A DNA stretch of 64,000 nucleotides from Bacillota bacterium. GTDB lineage: Bacteria > Bacillota > UBA4882 > UBA8346. A program made the position numbers and the translations under genes. Location: contig JAEVYU010000085.1 of the NCBI GenBank assembly GCA_023392595.1, positions 71,242 through 135,241 on the forward strand, read 5' to 3'. A model generated the notes under the pieces. It was not told the origin of the DNA, did not search any database, and saw only the letters and a list, made by a program, of their open reading frames with translations. Below, piece by piece: positions 26,293 through 36,213 of the stretch; positions within the stretch are counted from its first letter, which is position 1; every line of letters starts with the position of its first letter.

Positions 26293-26631
26293 CAATGGTT
26301 CATCCCAGATATACTCAATCCTGTTTGTGTCCTTTATTTAGGCTTAAATACACTCTATCAAATGAATGAAGGGGTATTTTATATTATTTTTATTTCATCA
26401 ATCATTACTGTTCGATTTTGCCTTAACTTCTTGTTTCATAAATTTTTTCCAGGCGCAAAAGATGATTGTATAATCACAAGAACGTAATTGATTTTGAAAT
26501 ACAAACTATTTCTTGCACATTTTACCAGATTATTATAGTATTAATACAACTGATTGGGTTTTTATGGTATCCCCGATAACTTGGTTGGTGTTTACGATAA
26601 AAAAAACAACGAATCAACGCCGAGGTGCAAA

Positions 26632-27120
26632 ATGAAAAAATTTTTCCCTATTCTTTTGTTATCTGTGCTATTGCTTTTTTTCAACACAGTCGCTACATTT
26701 GGAAACACATTTAGAAATACCTATAGTATCGAAGGAGGTTCAATAAACGACAGGGGTAACATACAATTTGAGTATAATATCAATAGCTATCTCTCATGGT
26801 ATGCTGATTATTATAAACTGGAAAAATATAACTCATCATTTACGGCTACTATTGTCGGTATGACTTATTATTTTAAACATCGAGCCAATAATAAGGGGTG
26901 GTATATCAGTGGCGGTATCCCTCTTTTTAAAGATGTTGACTATAATCCGGCTACCAGTGAATCTGGAAAAAATATCTTTAGATCTGCTTATAACAAAGAT
27001 TTTGATGTAAGAGTGGGCTGCAGAGTGCCGTTTATACCGAATGCCAAATTTACTCCTTATTTTGATGCCGGTTTAAGTTATATTAAAATAGCTCATTGTG
27101 ATATTGGAGTGAGTTTTTAA
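26632..27120 (+). CDS. Exported small beta-barrel-like protein
   Basis: 162 residues from ATG 26632. A signal peptide (M-K-K-F-F-P-I-L-L-L then ending A-T-F-G-N) is followed by alternating hydrophobic/polar strands rich in Tyr, Gly and Asn (W-Y-A-D-Y-Y-K-L, G-M-T-Y-Y-F-K-H, G-W-Y-I-S-G-G). The last strand, C-D-I-G-V-S-F, ends in phenylalanine, the usual C-terminal signature of outer-membrane beta-barrels. This suggests a small eight-stranded barrel in an outer membrane. No family is named with confidence. The longer frame from 26554 has no ribosome site. Confidence 0.6.
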   Translation: MKKFFPILLLSVLLLFFNTVATFGNTFRNTYSIEGGSINDRGNIQFEYNINSYLSWYADYYKLEKYNSSFTATIVGMTYYFKHRANNKGWYISGGIPLFKDVDYNPATSESGKNIFRSAYNKDFDVRVGCRVPFIPNAKFTPYFDAGLSYIKIAHCDIGVSF

Positions 27121-27162
27121 GCGCTTTCTATTCCATGAATCATGTCAGCCGAATCATCCATT

Positions 27163-27194
27163 AAAAAAGCCGCTCCAAAAGAGGACGGCTTTTT
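27163..27194 (+). terminator. Bidirectional terminator
   Basis: AAAAAGCCGCTC, loop, then GAGGACGGCTTTTT. It has A-runs and T-runs on both sides, so it can serve the plus-strand barrel gene and the convergent gene at 27240. Confidence 0.82.
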
Positions 27195-27239
27195 GTTATT
27201 GATAAAATTGATATGTCTAAAACCTTATTTAGGGTTATC

Positions 27240-27842
27240 TTAACGTCCATCCTCCGGCTTGAACGTCATTGATTCCCGAAGTTCAAGCGACAAAGCATTC
27301 CATGTCGGCCAGTAGCGAGCCCGCTTTCTTTCAATATCAGGGGAATTTTTCCTCGCCCATTCTTCAGAGCGCGGGGTATTTTCGACTAAAACCGCATGTT
27401 GATCCCAATCGGAAAAGTCCGGACTCGCCAGGTCGGATTGGCGAAGCGGCCGGAATGAATACCGTTCTTTCCAAAAGCCCACTCGAGGCTCCACCAACGA
27501 ATAATAAATTTTTCCTGCCAGTACTGTGGCTTTTAAAAAATCCGCCGATTCGCCGACCACCATAAATGTATGTTCTCCGGGAGCCACATCATACATAATC
27601 TTGGTCTCATTATTATACAATATTCCAACCAGTTTGGTTTCATTCTCCGATACATCAAAGACAGAAGAAGCATTGGAAAAGCCAAACGAATAGCGTCGCA
27701 TAAAAACGAGTACAGCCCGGTCCGGCACAGACATGATGGAGCGATCGGATTTAGCCATATATCCGTAGCCGGCATATGTAACAGCTCCCATCAGGATAAA
27801 GGCCATAATAAAAATCGCAGCATAGCTGATTTTCCGAAACAT
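27240..27842 (-). CDS. Exported/membrane-anchored DUF2846-like protein
   Basis: 200 residues with an N-terminal membrane segment (about 7-28, no lipobox). The middle (about 40-130) resembles the DUF2846 domain: R-A-V-L-V-F-M-R-R then V-A-P-G-E-H-T-F-M-V-V-G-E and K-I-Y-Y-S-L-V. Such domains occur in lipoproteins and envelope proteins of unknown role. The C-terminal ~60 residues are charged (S-E-E-W-A-R-K-N). It is convergent with the barrel gene and follows dnaE on the same strand, with a gap of about 150 bases. Confidence 0.55.
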   Translation of the reverse strand: MFRKISYAAIFIMAFILMGAVTYAGYGYMAKSDRSIMSVPDRAVLVFMRRYSFGFSNASSVFDVSENETKLVGILYNNETKIMYDVAPGEHTFMVVGESADFLKATVLAGKIYYSLVEPRVGFWKERYSFRPLRQSDLASPDFSDWDQHAVLVENTPRSEEWARKNSPDIERKRARYWPTWNALSLELRESMTFKPEDGR

Positions 27843-27999
27843 TTTGACACCTCTTATTGTTTAAATTGGTATGAGTCCGATTAGGTATAGGATGAATCCC
27901 CCGTTGCCATACTTTTATCGATAAAAACATTCTCCGGAATATTATGGATTCCTCCCGCTTTCGATTGTTACAGAAAGCAACCATCCTAACCTTCCCATT

Positions 28000-30900
28000 T
28001 CAATCCGAGTCCCGATTTAACCAGCGAAGCTGTGAGGCCAATACCTTGACCCCTTCATCCTGATGTTCAAGCCTGCCTTTAACCACCACCACTCCTTCGG
28101 GCCGGTAATGGTCCTTAGCGGTTGCATAAAGTTTAGGAAAAACAATGACTTCAACCGTTCCGGTCAAATCCTCAAGTTTACATCCGGCCATCTGCGAGCC
28201 GGCCTTGGTATGAATGACCCGCCATTCGGCAACGACCCCGCCGAGCAGAACCTCTTTGCCGTCAGGTTCCTCTTCCAACTCGGCTATAGGGACGATGCCG
28301 TTTTGATTGAATTTTTCCCGCCACTCATCGAGGGGATGGCCCGTTAGATAGACACCCAAATATTCCTTTTCAAACTGCAATAACTCCGGGGCGGCAAATT
28401 CCGGAACTTGCGGTAGTTTGACTCCGCTTTCGGCTTCGGTGATCAGACTATCCATTAAAGAAAGCTGATTATGAGAGGCGTTGCGCCTGCCGACCTTTTC
28501 CAGCACCCTGTCCAGCCCCACAAGCATTTGGTTGCGGTTAACCCCCGGGAAATGAAAAGCGCCCGCCTTAATCAAACTCTCCAAAACTCTTTTATTGACC
28601 AACTGATGATTGACCCGGCGGCAAAATTCAAAGAAAGACTGATATTCCCCGGACTTACGTTCAACAATCATCCTTTCAATGGCCCCAATTCCCACATTCT
28701 TAATACTAAGCAACCCGAAACGGATGCCTGAACCCTCAGGGCTAAAAGCAGCTTGACTCCGGTTAACATCCGGAGGCAGAATCGCTATGCCCATCCGGCG
28801 GCACTCTTCGATATACAAGGCAATTTTATCGGTATTGCCCATAACACTGGTTAGCAAAGCCGCCATATACTCTTGGGGAAAATTGGTTTTAAAATAGGCT
28901 GTCTGGTAAACCACCATGGCATAAGCAGCCGAGTGGGATTTATTAAAACCGTAACCCGCAAAATACTCCAATAAATCAAAAATCTCAACTGCAGTCTGTT
29001 TAGAAATTCCCTTACCGGTGGCGCCCCCGATAAATTGTTCCCGCAAGGCCGCCAAAACCTCGGGTTTCTTCTTGCCCATCGCCCGGCGGACCAGATCCGC
29101 CTGGCCAAGGCTAAATCCACCCAGGCTGCTGACGATCTTCATGACTTGTTCTTGATAAACGATAACCCCGTAAGTTTCCTTCAAAATCGGTTCCAGCAAA
29201 GGATGCAGGTAACTAATGCTTTTTTGGCCGTTCCGCGCCTTGATAAAATCCTCCACCATGCCGCTGCCCAATGGCCCCGGCCGGTATAATGCGTTCAAAG
29301 CAGTCAAGTCGCCGATCTCTCTCGGGCGGAGTCTCGTCAATAACCTGCGAATCCCGGCGCTCTCAAATTGAAAAACTCCCAAAGTGTGCCCGGAGGCCAA
29401 CTCTTCGTAAGTTCGCAAGTCGTTCAACGGTATTTGATCAATGGAAACTTTTTCCCCGCGGTTTTGTTCGATTAAAGCCTGGGTATCCCTTAAAACCGTC
29501 AGAGTCCGCAGCCCTAAGAAATCCATTTTTAACAAACCCAGACTCTCAATATCCTCCATGGCAAACTGAGTAATAATTTCATCCTCATTGGAGCGGCTGA
29601 GGGGTAAAAATTTGGTCAACGGTTCATCGGAAATAACCACTCCCGCCGCATGAGTAGAAGCGTGCCTTGGGAAACCTTCAATTTTAAGGGCAATCTTCAT
29701 TAACTGCGCGATTTTGGGATTGCCGCGAATGATTTCTTGTAAATCAGGGGAATGGCTGATCGCGTCTTCAAGGGAGATTCCGATTTCACGGGGGATTAGT
29801 TTGGCAACCCGATCCACTTCGCCATAGGGGATTCCCAAAACCCGACCGACATCCCTGACCGCTGCTCTGGCCGCCATGGTGCCAAAAGTGATAATTTGAG
29901 CCACCCGGTCTTCTCCGAATCTTTGCCGTACGTAACTAATGACTTCGCCGCGCCGTTCGAAACAAAAATCAATATCAATATCGGGCATGGAAATCCGTTC
30001 CGGATTCAAGAATCTTTCAAACAAAAGCCCGTGTTCATTGGGGTCAAGATTGGTGATGCCCAGCAAATAGGCAACCAGACTACCGGCTGCCGATCCGCGC
30101 CCCGGTCCGACCATGATCCCCTCTTTTTTAGCAAAATGGACGAAATCCCGGACAATCAGGAAATAACCGGGAAAACCCATTTGGTTAATAATCGACAACT
30201 CGTAAGTTAATCGTTCTTCCTGTTCTTCATTCCAGATGATTTTTTTATCACCAATCGCCCGGCGGCAAAGAGTTTCAAGATGGTTTTCGGGAGTGACGCC
30301 CGCCGGTAATTGAAATTTCGGCATATGCAATTGACCGAGTTCCAATTGGACATTGCAACGCTCAGCAATCTTCAAAGTATTTTCCAGCGCTTCCGGATAG
30401 TCAAAAAAGATTTCTCCCATTTCGGCCGGTGTTTTCAGAAAAAATTCGCTGGTCGAAAAGCGCATCCGGTTGGTGTCTTCGACGGTTTTACCGGTTTGAA
30501 TGCATAACAACGCGTCGTGGGCCTCTGCATCTTCACGATTTAAGTAATGAACATCGTTGGTTGCCACCAAAGGAACACCGCACTCTGCGGCCAATTTGGC
30601 CAAATTACGGTTTAAACCGCGTTGTTCCGCCAATTGCTGGTATTGCAATTCCAAATAAAAATGATCCGGGCCGAAAACTTCTTGATACCACCGTAGTTGC
30701 TTTTGAGCTGCCTCAAACTGGCCCGCCAAAAGCAAGCGGGGAATTTGCCCCGACATGCAAGCGCTTAAAGCGATAAGCCCTTCCGAGTACTTTTGCAGCG
30801 TGTCTAAATCAACGCGGGGTTTATAGTAAAATCCCTCCACATGAGCGATAGAAACAAGTTTCAGCAAATTTTGATAGCCAATATTATTGGCAGCCAATAA

Positions 30901-31170
30901 AACAAGGTGGGCAGGGTTTTCATCCAATTTGGGAACCTTATCCTTGAGGGAACGGGGCGCCACATAGACTTCACAACCGAGAATCGGTTTGATGCCCATC
31001 TTGAGAGCCTGTTTATAAAATTTCAGACAACCGTACATGACTCCATGATCGGTAATGGCTAGGGAAGACATTCCAAGCTGCTTTGCCTTTTCAAGCAGCA
31101 GGCCAATCTCGGCCGCCCCATCCAGCAAGGAATATTGAGTATGTACATGCAGATGAACAAAATTTGGCAT
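28000..31170 (-). CDS. dnaE: DNA polymerase III alpha subunit (DnaE type)
   Basis: 1056 residues. A PHP domain starts at once (H-L-H-V-H-T-Q-Y-S-L-L-D-G). The polymerase core has G-P-G-R-G-S-A-A-G-S-L-V-A-Y near 355 and the catalytic aspartates in P-D-I-D-I-D-F-C-F-E near 395. Tau/beta-binding and an OB domain (about 960-1050) follow. It is a little shorter than E. coli DnaE. In Bacillota DnaE works with or replaces PolC at the fork; PolC is not in the window. ATG 31170 has only a weak GGAAA site. The antisense strand has many open frames that are shadows. Confidence 0.95.
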   Translation of the reverse strand: MPNFVHLHVHTQYSLLDGAAEIGLLLEKAKQLGMSSLAITDHGVMYGCLKFYKQALKMGIKPILGCEVYVAPRSLKDKVPKLDENPAHLVLLAANNIGYQNLLKLVSIAHVEGFYYKPRVDLDTLQKYSEGLIALSACMSGQIPRLLLAGQFEAAQKQLRWYQEVFGPDHFYLELQYQQLAEQRGLNRNLAKLAAECGVPLVATNDVHYLNREDAEAHDALLCIQTGKTVEDTNRMRFSTSEFFLKTPAEMGEIFFDYPEALENTLKIAERCNVQLELGQLHMPKFQLPAGVTPENHLETLCRRAIGDKKIIWNEEQEERLTYELSIINQMGFPGYFLIVRDFVHFAKKEGIMVGPGRGSAAGSLVAYLLGITNLDPNEHGLLFERFLNPERISMPDIDIDFCFERRGEVISYVRQRFGEDRVAQIITFGTMAARAAVRDVGRVLGIPYGEVDRVAKLIPREIGISLEDAISHSPDLQEIIRGNPKIAQLMKIALKIEGFPRHASTHAAGVVISDEPLTKFLPLSRSNEDEIITQFAMEDIESLGLLKMDFLGLRTLTVLRDTQALIEQNRGEKVSIDQIPLNDLRTYEELASGHTLGVFQFESAGIRRLLTRLRPREIGDLTALNALYRPGPLGSGMVEDFIKARNGQKSISYLHPLLEPILKETYGVIVYQEQVMKIVSSLGGFSLGQADLVRRAMGKKKPEVLAALREQFIGGATGKGISKQTAVEIFDLLEYFAGYGFNKSHSAAYAMVVYQTAYFKTNFPQEYMAALLTSVMGNTDKIALYIEECRRMGIAILPPDVNRSQAAFSPEGSGIRFGLLSIKNVGIGAIERMIVERKSGEYQSFFEFCRRVNHQLVNKRVLESLIKAGAFHFPGVNRNQMLVGLDRVLEKVGRRNASHNQLSLMDSLITEAESGVKLPQVPEFAAPELLQFEKEYLGVYLTGHPLDEWREKFNQNGIVPIAELEEEPDGKEVLLGGVVAEWRVIHTKAGSQMAGCKLEDLTGTVEVIVFPKLYATAKDHYRPEGVVVVKGRLEHQDEGVKVLASQLRWLNRDSD

Positions 31171-31472
31171 TTTATTTCCAACTTTAATAGTTTAGTCCTT
31201 CTTTTTTCGCGATCGGCATTCCCTTTCCCTGCTGATACAATTTTTTCCCAGCATCCCAGTATCCCAGCATCCAATATCACTTGGAACTCCCCCGATTGTT
31301 TCAATTCAATCGTTCCTCTGGAAACTTTTTCAAACCGGTTTCGTTATCCAATTTATCCGATGGAAATAAACGGCATCGTTGGATATTTTCACGGGTCAAA
31401 TATTCTTACCGGAATCGTTAGCTGGTGGATTATGGAAAATCGGTTCTTTTTGAACCCAAAAGGGGTGAAACG
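31171..31472. other. Intergenic region between divergent dnaE and lepB
   Basis: No gene. It contains a short direct repeat, CCCAGYAT three times (31247-31270). Promoters for both divergent genes must lie here, but no clear match is seen. Confidence 0.5.
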
Positions 31473-32147
31473 ATGTCTTTTGGAACCCGGATAAAGCCGG
31501 TTTTGGCCTTCATCATCGGTAAACCGGCCAATGCTCTTGCCGATAGTCCTTGGTACATCCGTGTCTGGTGGGAATTACGTTCTTTACTATTGATTTTCGG
31601 TTTAACATTTTTTGTCATTCAGCCTTTTGTTGTTGCCAGCTACGAAACGCCAACCGGTTCCATGGAACCAACCATCATGACCAACACCCGTTACATCGCG
31701 CTTCCCTCCATTTATGGCGGATTTCTCCCCTATACCAAAATAAAATTGCCGGGATATAAAAAAATCAAACGCGGTGATATTGTCATTTTCAAGTATCCTC
31801 TCGATGAAAATATGAATTATGTTAAAAGAGTCATCGGGTTACCCGGAGAACAAGTTTCGATTCATGGAAAAACCGTTTATATCAACGGCAAAACTCTTCA
31901 TGAACCCTATGCCCGTTTCACCGATACCATGGATGAAAATAGTGTGTCCCGTAGCTACGGTCCGGTTACCGTTCCTTACGGCCATTTATTCGTAATGGGC
32001 GATAATCGGGATAATTCTTACGACTCGCGCTACTGGGGATTTGTTCCGATAAAAAATGTGTTTGGGACCCCTTTATTCACCTTTTGGAGCTTTGATAAAC
32101 AGCACCGCCAGGTCAGACTTAACGAACTCTTCAAAATGATTGATTAA
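31473..32147 (+). CDS. lepB: Signal peptidase I
   Basis: 224 residues of the S26 family. A membrane helix (about 32-55) leads to the nucleophile serine in P-T-G-S-M-E-P-T (box B). The general-base lysine is in Y-V-K-R-V-I-G-L-P-G (box D), and box E is G-D-N-R-D-N-S-Y-D-S-R-Y-W-G. It cleaves Sec and Tat signal peptides on the outer face of the cytoplasmic membrane. ATG 31473 has AGGGG upstream. It is a single-gene unit divergent from dnaE. Confidence 0.94.
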   Translation: MSFGTRIKPVLAFIIGKPANALADSPWYIRVWWELRSLLLIFGLTFFVIQPFVVASYETPTGSMEPTIMTNTRYIALPSIYGGFLPYTKIKLPGYKKIKRGDIVIFKYPLDENMNYVKRVIGLPGEQVSIHGKTVYINGKTLHEPYARFTDTMDENSVSRSYGPVTVPYGHLFVMGDNRDNSYDSRYWGFVPIKNVFGTPLFTFWSFDKQHRQVRLNELFKMID

Positions 32148-32467
32148 ACATTATGGATATTTTTCCAATATCAAGGAGCAAGGCGCTAATTCCTAAATCT
32201 CATCGTTTTATTATATAAAGACTTCAGTGACTGTTTGTCGTTTTTTAAAGACTCAAAATCGCTATTTTCCGTTACTTTCCGTATTTTACAATAAAAAAAC
32301 CCTTTAATTCAGGGAATGAAAGATTATCCATGAGGTAAATGGCAGGCTGTTCTTTATTGAAAACCATCCATTCAGTTATATTGGTTGGGGTTTAAACGAA
32401 GCGGACCGGCCGGTACTGCAACCAACCGGACTCCCGAAGAAAACAAAAAGAATCAACCCATGTTCAT
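32148..32467. other. Intergenic region, convergent lepB and HD-GYP genes
   Basis: About 320 bases without a gene. A weak hairpin around CCCTTTAATTCAGGG (about 32300) next to an A-run could end the minus-strand HD-GYP transcript. An inverted repeat with CCGG cores lies near 32405-32430. Confidence 0.4.
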
Positions 32468-33511
32468 TCAGCAAACTCTCCGGACAACGTTGATTTCCGG
32501 TTTTTGATATAAGTTATAAATCTCCCCCTGATTGATACCGTCAATGACCTTGATTAAACACTGGTACCGTGAAATGGAAAGTACTTCTACGGTTTGATGA
32601 TTGCTTAAAACCAAAACGCTTCCCCTGGTAAAAGGGGTAATTATTTTTTTAAGACTATTCACGACATCTAAATTATACTTAAGGGGAGTGTTTTCACAAA
32701 TTTCTTGAATGGCAAGGGATGGCGGAACCCCCTTTTTATAAACTCGGGCCGCCGTCATCGCATCAAAAACATCGGCTACCGCTATAATCTTAGCGAAACG
32801 GTGAATCCGCTTACCCTTTAACCCTCTCGGATAACCCGAGCCATCTTCCCGCTCATGATGTTCCAACGCCATGTGAGGGATTAAAAAACTCATCCGGACA
32901 CTTTTCCTGAGAGCTTGGTACCCTTCTCTGGTATGGGTCTTAATCATTTCATATTCCTGGAGATTTAATTTACTGGGTTTGTTTAAAACCCAAAGATCAA
33001 TATAAATTTTTCCAATGTCATGCAACAAAGCACTGACACCCAAAATCTCCAGGTCGTTCCGCCCCAGATTCATCATGGAACCAATCAACAAGGATAAGAC
33101 GCATACATGGACCGAGTGGGAAAAAGTGTAATTATCATATGAGTTAATTCGATGGATGTTATAGATAACGTAAGAATTGCCAAGGATCGAATCCAGAATG
33201 TTATTGACCAAATCCTGTATTTTAACCATTTCCAGCCTTTGGCTTTCCTTCAACTGGTGAAAGGTTGTCCGAAGTATTGAATTGGCGTTGAAACGAATTT
33301 CATCCTTAATCGGTTCCGGGACGGCCGACCCATTGTCGACCGAATTGTTTTGCACCCAAATCGAATCAAGGTCCAACTTCCTGATTTTGTTGATCAATAA
33401 CGGATTGAGTTTCACGTTTTCCTGGAGCAGGACCAAACCATCCTTGGCCCGACGGATGGGTGATGCCAGTATCATACCGGGTTTAGCTTCGGTTGGCGAA
33501 ATCTTCGGCAT
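32468..33511 (-). CDS. HD-GYP domain phosphodiesterase
   Basis: 347 residues. An N-terminal ~110-residue region of unknown role is followed by an HD-GYP domain (about 120-290) with L-L-H-D-I-G-K-I near 170, H-H-E-R-E-D-G-S-G-Y-P-R-G-L near 232 and D-V-F-D-A-M near 262. HD-GYP proteins hydrolyse cyclic-di-GMP to GMP. There is no membrane segment or receiver domain. ATG 33511 has GGGAGG upstream; the longer frame to 33535 does not. It could link second-messenger signalling to the motility genes elsewhere in the window. Confidence 0.87.
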   Translation of the reverse strand: MPKISPTEAKPGMILASPIRRAKDGLVLLQENVKLNPLLINKIRKLDLDSIWVQNNSVDNGSAVPEPIKDEIRFNANSILRTTFHQLKESQRLEMVKIQDLVNNILDSILGNSYVIYNIHRINSYDNYTFSHSVHVCVLSLLIGSMMNLGRNDLEILGVSALLHDIGKIYIDLWVLNKPSKLNLQEYEMIKTHTREGYQALRKSVRMSFLIPHMALEHHEREDGSGYPRGLKGKRIHRFAKIIAVADVFDAMTAARVYKKGVPPSLAIQEICENTPLKYNLDVVNSLKKIITPFTRGSVLVLSNHQTVEVLSISRYQCLIKVIDGINQGEIYNLYQKPEINVVRRVC

Positions 33512-33886
33512 TGTCAATACCTCCCGCTCAATCAAAATAAACCTCTATTTCGATCCTAAAACTAAACGACAAAGTCAAGCTGACTTCCTAGTAGATAAAC
33601 TGCATAGTTCCTTTATATTACCTGAGTCTATCCATAAAACTCAGGATAATGAACAAGTCCTCCTCACTCTGGATTCAATGTCCGTATTTACATTATACAT
33701 ATTCTGCCACGGATTCCCTGTCGATTTTTGCAAGTTTCAAGATTAACGTATAATTTTCTGTATTTTATTGTCTAGCCGAAGATAAACATTATAAAAATCG
33801 GAAGAAGGATCTATTCCCCCAAAATTGAATTAATCATGAAGTACAAAGTTTGAATCGAAATCATTTTTGGGAAAGAGGTGCATCGG
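33512..33886. other. Intergenic region between HD-GYP and EamA genes
   Basis: Divergent genes; about 375 bases with no credible gene. It is AT-rich, and no promoter is clear enough to report. Confidence 0.4.
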
Positions 33887-34312
33887 ATGTTCCCCACCTG
33901 GGTGTATTACGCGCTCGGTTCAGCGTTTTTCGCAGGGCTGACTGCTCTTTTCGGCAAAATTGGAGTAACTGGGATAAATTCCAACTTAGCCACCTTTCTA
34001 CGGACAATCGTAGTCCTCATTTTTGCCGGTGGAATTGTTTTGGCAACCGGCCAGTGGCAAAACCCCATAAAACTACCGGGCAAAACATTGACTTTTTTAG
34101 TTCTTTCCGCATTAGGAACCGGAGCTTCATGGCTGTGTTATTACCGGGCGCTGCAATTGGGCCCTGCCTCCAAGGTTGCGCCCATTGATAAGCTGGGAGT
34201 AGTTTTCGCAATATTGCTGGCATTCATTTTTTTGGGAGAAAAAGCCGATTTCAAAACTGTAACCGGCGGTTTGCTGATCGTGGCGGGCGCATTGGTCATT
34301 GCTTTAAAATAA
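33887..34312 (+). CDS. EamA/DMT-family half-size transporter
   Basis: 141 residues with five predicted helices, one EamA domain. Typical segments: Y-Y-A-L-G-S-A-F-F-A-G-L, L-G-T-G-A-S-W-L-C-Y-Y-R-A-L and the terminal F-L-G-E-K-x-D-F-K-T-V-T-G-G. Half-size members act as homodimers in export of small metabolites or drugs. ATG 33887 follows GAGGTG by six bases and is preferred to the GTG at 33878. Confidence 0.82.
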   Translation: MFPTWVYYALGSAFFAGLTALFGKIGVTGINSNLATFLRTIVVLIFAGGIVLATGQWQNPIKLPGKTLTFLVLSALGTGASWLCYYRALQLGPASKVAPIDKLGVVFAILLAFIFLGEKADFKTVTGGLLIVAGALVIALK

Positions 34313-34698
34313 CCTGAAATTAAAATGGCTCTGATTTTGTTTCATCCTTTTCCTTGGGATATACTAAAATATCAATAGGGCATTCAATCAATCGTTCACT
34401 GATTGATATGAATTGTATATCTCATTGATTTTAAAGTACGTTTATGACTGCCACGAAGCTGATTTTCGGGTAGTGTTTATATTTCTGCAAATCAAGTCCT
34501 CTTTTTCTGAAGATTCATCCAAATTATTTTCTACACATCCCTTTATTATCCTTCCACTCATTCAATTCATATTTTTCGGTAAATTTACATTCTGATTAAA
34601 AGATGTTTTTCCCAAAGGAAAGCTTTTAAATTCAAAGAATAACTGAAAAGCTTTTAAATGAATCTGGACTCTTTAAATAATTGAAAGGATTGACTTTT
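34313..34698. other. AT-rich intergenic region
   Basis: About 385 bases, low GC, no credible gene or strong terminator. An AAGCTTTTAAATTCAAAG-like sequence recurs twice at 34619-34660 as a loose direct repeat. Confidence 0.4.
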
Positions 34699-35922
34699 TT
34701 GGACTACCCTATCGTTATCTCGGCAATTGTTTTAGGAATTACATTACTTGTGTTTACACTGGGAAAAAGTCCGGTGTTCCGCGTTGACCGCGCTGGAGTG
34801 GCAATAATCGGAGCCACAGCAGTTATCGCTGCCGGCATCCTGACTTTCAATCAAGCAACTCAATCGATTGATTTCCGCACTATCGTATTATTATTTTCCA
34901 TGATGATTGTAACCGCCAACCTGAAATTGGCAGGTTTTTTTCAACTCATCGGCAATATGCTGTTGAAAAATACCAAAAGTCAAAAGCAACTTTTGTTTAT
35001 TGTAATCATGATTACCGGTTTGCTTTCCGCTTTTTTCATCAATGATATTGTTTGTCTATTGTTTACCCCTATCGTCATTTTAATATGCAAACGCGCGGAA
35101 ATAAACCCTATACCATATGCAATCGGCGTCGCAACGGCATCCAATATCGGCAGCGCGGCAACTTTAATCGGTAACCCGCAAAACATTCTAATCGGCAGTC
35201 TGTCCCATCTCGAGTTTTTCCAATACTGCCGCCTTGCTTTTCCTTTATCAATTATTGGGTTATTCCTCAATTATTACTTCATTGTTTGGATATTTCACAA
35301 GGAACTTCAAGGAAACATACCATCCCGCCCGCCGCTTGAAGGCGGCTATCACCAATATTTAATCGGTAAATCTTTACTGACAATGTTGGTTATTGCCGTC
35401 GGATTTCTTGCCGGAGTGGATACAGTGATGGTTGCCAGTCTCGGAGCAGGTTACCTTTTAATGACCAGACGGCTTAAGCCCAATAAAGTCTATGCCAGCA
35501 TTGATTTCAATCTGCTAGTCATATTTTGCGGCTTATTTATCATTATGGGCGGAGTTGAACACAGCGGACTCATGAAATGGTTTCTTCGAGAACTGGATTT
35601 TCTCAATTTTAAGCAATTTTCGGTTTTTAGCATTCTAACGGTATTATTGTCCAATATTTTCAGTAATGTGCCGGCTGTACTGTTATTGAAATTCTTGATT
35701 CCTGCCGGTACCGGAAAATTATGGTGGGCCGGAATGGCCATTTTCAGCACCATCGCAGGCAACCTGACTCTCACGGGTTCAATGGCCAACTTAATTGTTG
35801 CTGAAAGCGCCAAACGGGAAGGGGTTAAAATTTCTTTTTTTGATTACCTCAAAGTAGGATTACCGCTTACCCTGATATTGTGTTTGATTTGTTTTGGATA
35901 TTTGACAATCTTTCATTTTTAG
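34699..35922 (+). CDS. ArsB/NhaD-like anion permease
   Basis: About 407 residues with around 11 helices. Features of the ion-transporter superfamily: F-I-N-D-I-V-C-L-L-F-T-P and the A-T-A-S-N-I-G-S-A-A-T-L-I-G-N-P-Q-N-I-L signature near residue 160, with a repeated late S-N-V-P-A segment. It resembles YbiR/SLC13-like anion or dicarboxylate transporters; arsenite or Na+/H+ exchange cannot be excluded. Three in-frame TTG starts exist; TTG 34699 has AAAGGA at the right distance. Confidence 0.8.
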   Translation: MDYPIVISAIVLGITLLVFTLGKSPVFRVDRAGVAIIGATAVIAAGILTFNQATQSIDFRTIVLLFSMMIVTANLKLAGFFQLIGNMLLKNTKSQKQLLFIVIMITGLLSAFFINDIVCLLFTPIVILICKRAEINPIPYAIGVATASNIGSAATLIGNPQNILIGSLSHLEFFQYCRLAFPLSIIGLFLNYYFIVWIFHKELQGNIPSRPPLEGGYHQYLIGKSLLTMLVIAVGFLAGVDTVMVASLGAGYLLMTRRLKPNKVYASIDFNLLVIFCGLFIIMGGVEHSGLMKWFLRELDFLNFKQFSVFSILTVLLSNIFSNVPAVLLLKFLIPAGTGKLWWAGMAIFSTIAGNLTLTGSMANLIVAESAKREGVKISFFDYLKVGLPLTLILCLICFGYLTIFHF

Positions 35923-35991
35923 CATGATACGGCAACACCCCTGCCAACGGCTAAAAGGGATCACGTTTTCATCCTGCCTCCTAAAATCTGG

Positions 35992-36020
35992 TTGACAGGA
36001 AATCTTATTTGTCATATACT
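35992..36020 (+). promoter_or_regulatory. Sigma-A promoter of a short transcript
   Basis: TTGACA (35992-35997), 17 bases, TATACT (36015-36020). Start near 36027. A perfect palindrome TGTATACA (36033-36040), a core seen in GntR/FadR-family operators, sits just downstream of the expected start. Confidence 0.82.
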
Positions 36021-36026
36021 AGAAAA

Positions 36027-36213
36027 GTATATTGTATACATTTTAGGAAAGGAGAGAATGCGTTACAATGAAAATTAATGAGGTATTTTATCACTAATTG
36101 CATAATCATGAAATAGTGTAACCATCGCCTTATCCATAACATAGTACCCGGTTTAATGAATTTGTCAAACGAGGTATTTGTGAAGGGCACGAATCAGGTT
36201 ATCGTGCTTTTTT
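36027..36213 (+). ncRNA. Candidate ~185-nt RNA/leader with short peptide
   Basis: Bounded by a near-perfect promoter and an intrinsic terminator. An AAAGGAGAG at 36048-36056 precedes very short frames (ATG 36058, six codons; ATG 36068, nine codons), as in leader-peptide RNAs. A second hairpin (CCGTAGC...GCTACGG, 36226-36249) lies beyond. It could attenuate the downstream small gene and ABC exporter, or be a free RNA. No known family is recognised. Confidence 0.5.
36187..36213 (+). terminator. Intrinsic terminator of the short transcript
   Basis: GCACGA pairs with TCGTGC across an eight/nine-base loop, followed by six T. Confidence 0.78.

Larger units (their letters stand above)
25827..26631. 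other. Mostly non-coding region around the minisatellite
   Basis: Apart from the repeat and its possible gene, 26290-26631 is AT-rich with no credible gene. A TTGCAC near 26515 with a TAGTAT 17 bases on may be the promoter for the exported protein at 26632. Confidence 0.45.

Noticed and set aside
25937..26487. Plus-strand open frames through the 42-bp repeat (hydrophobic F-L-P-W-V-I and I-S-P-L-G-D repeats)
   Set aside because: They stay open only because the repeat length is a multiple of three. They lack good ribosome sites, and their tails do not continue the repeat phase as the minus-strand frame does.
28000..31170. Several long plus-strand frames inside dnaE
   Set aside because: All are antisense shadows of a clear, full-length dnaE.
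31247..31270. CCCAGYAT direct repeat upstream of lepB
   Set aside because: Only three short copies with no dyad or link to a known operator; likely slippage.
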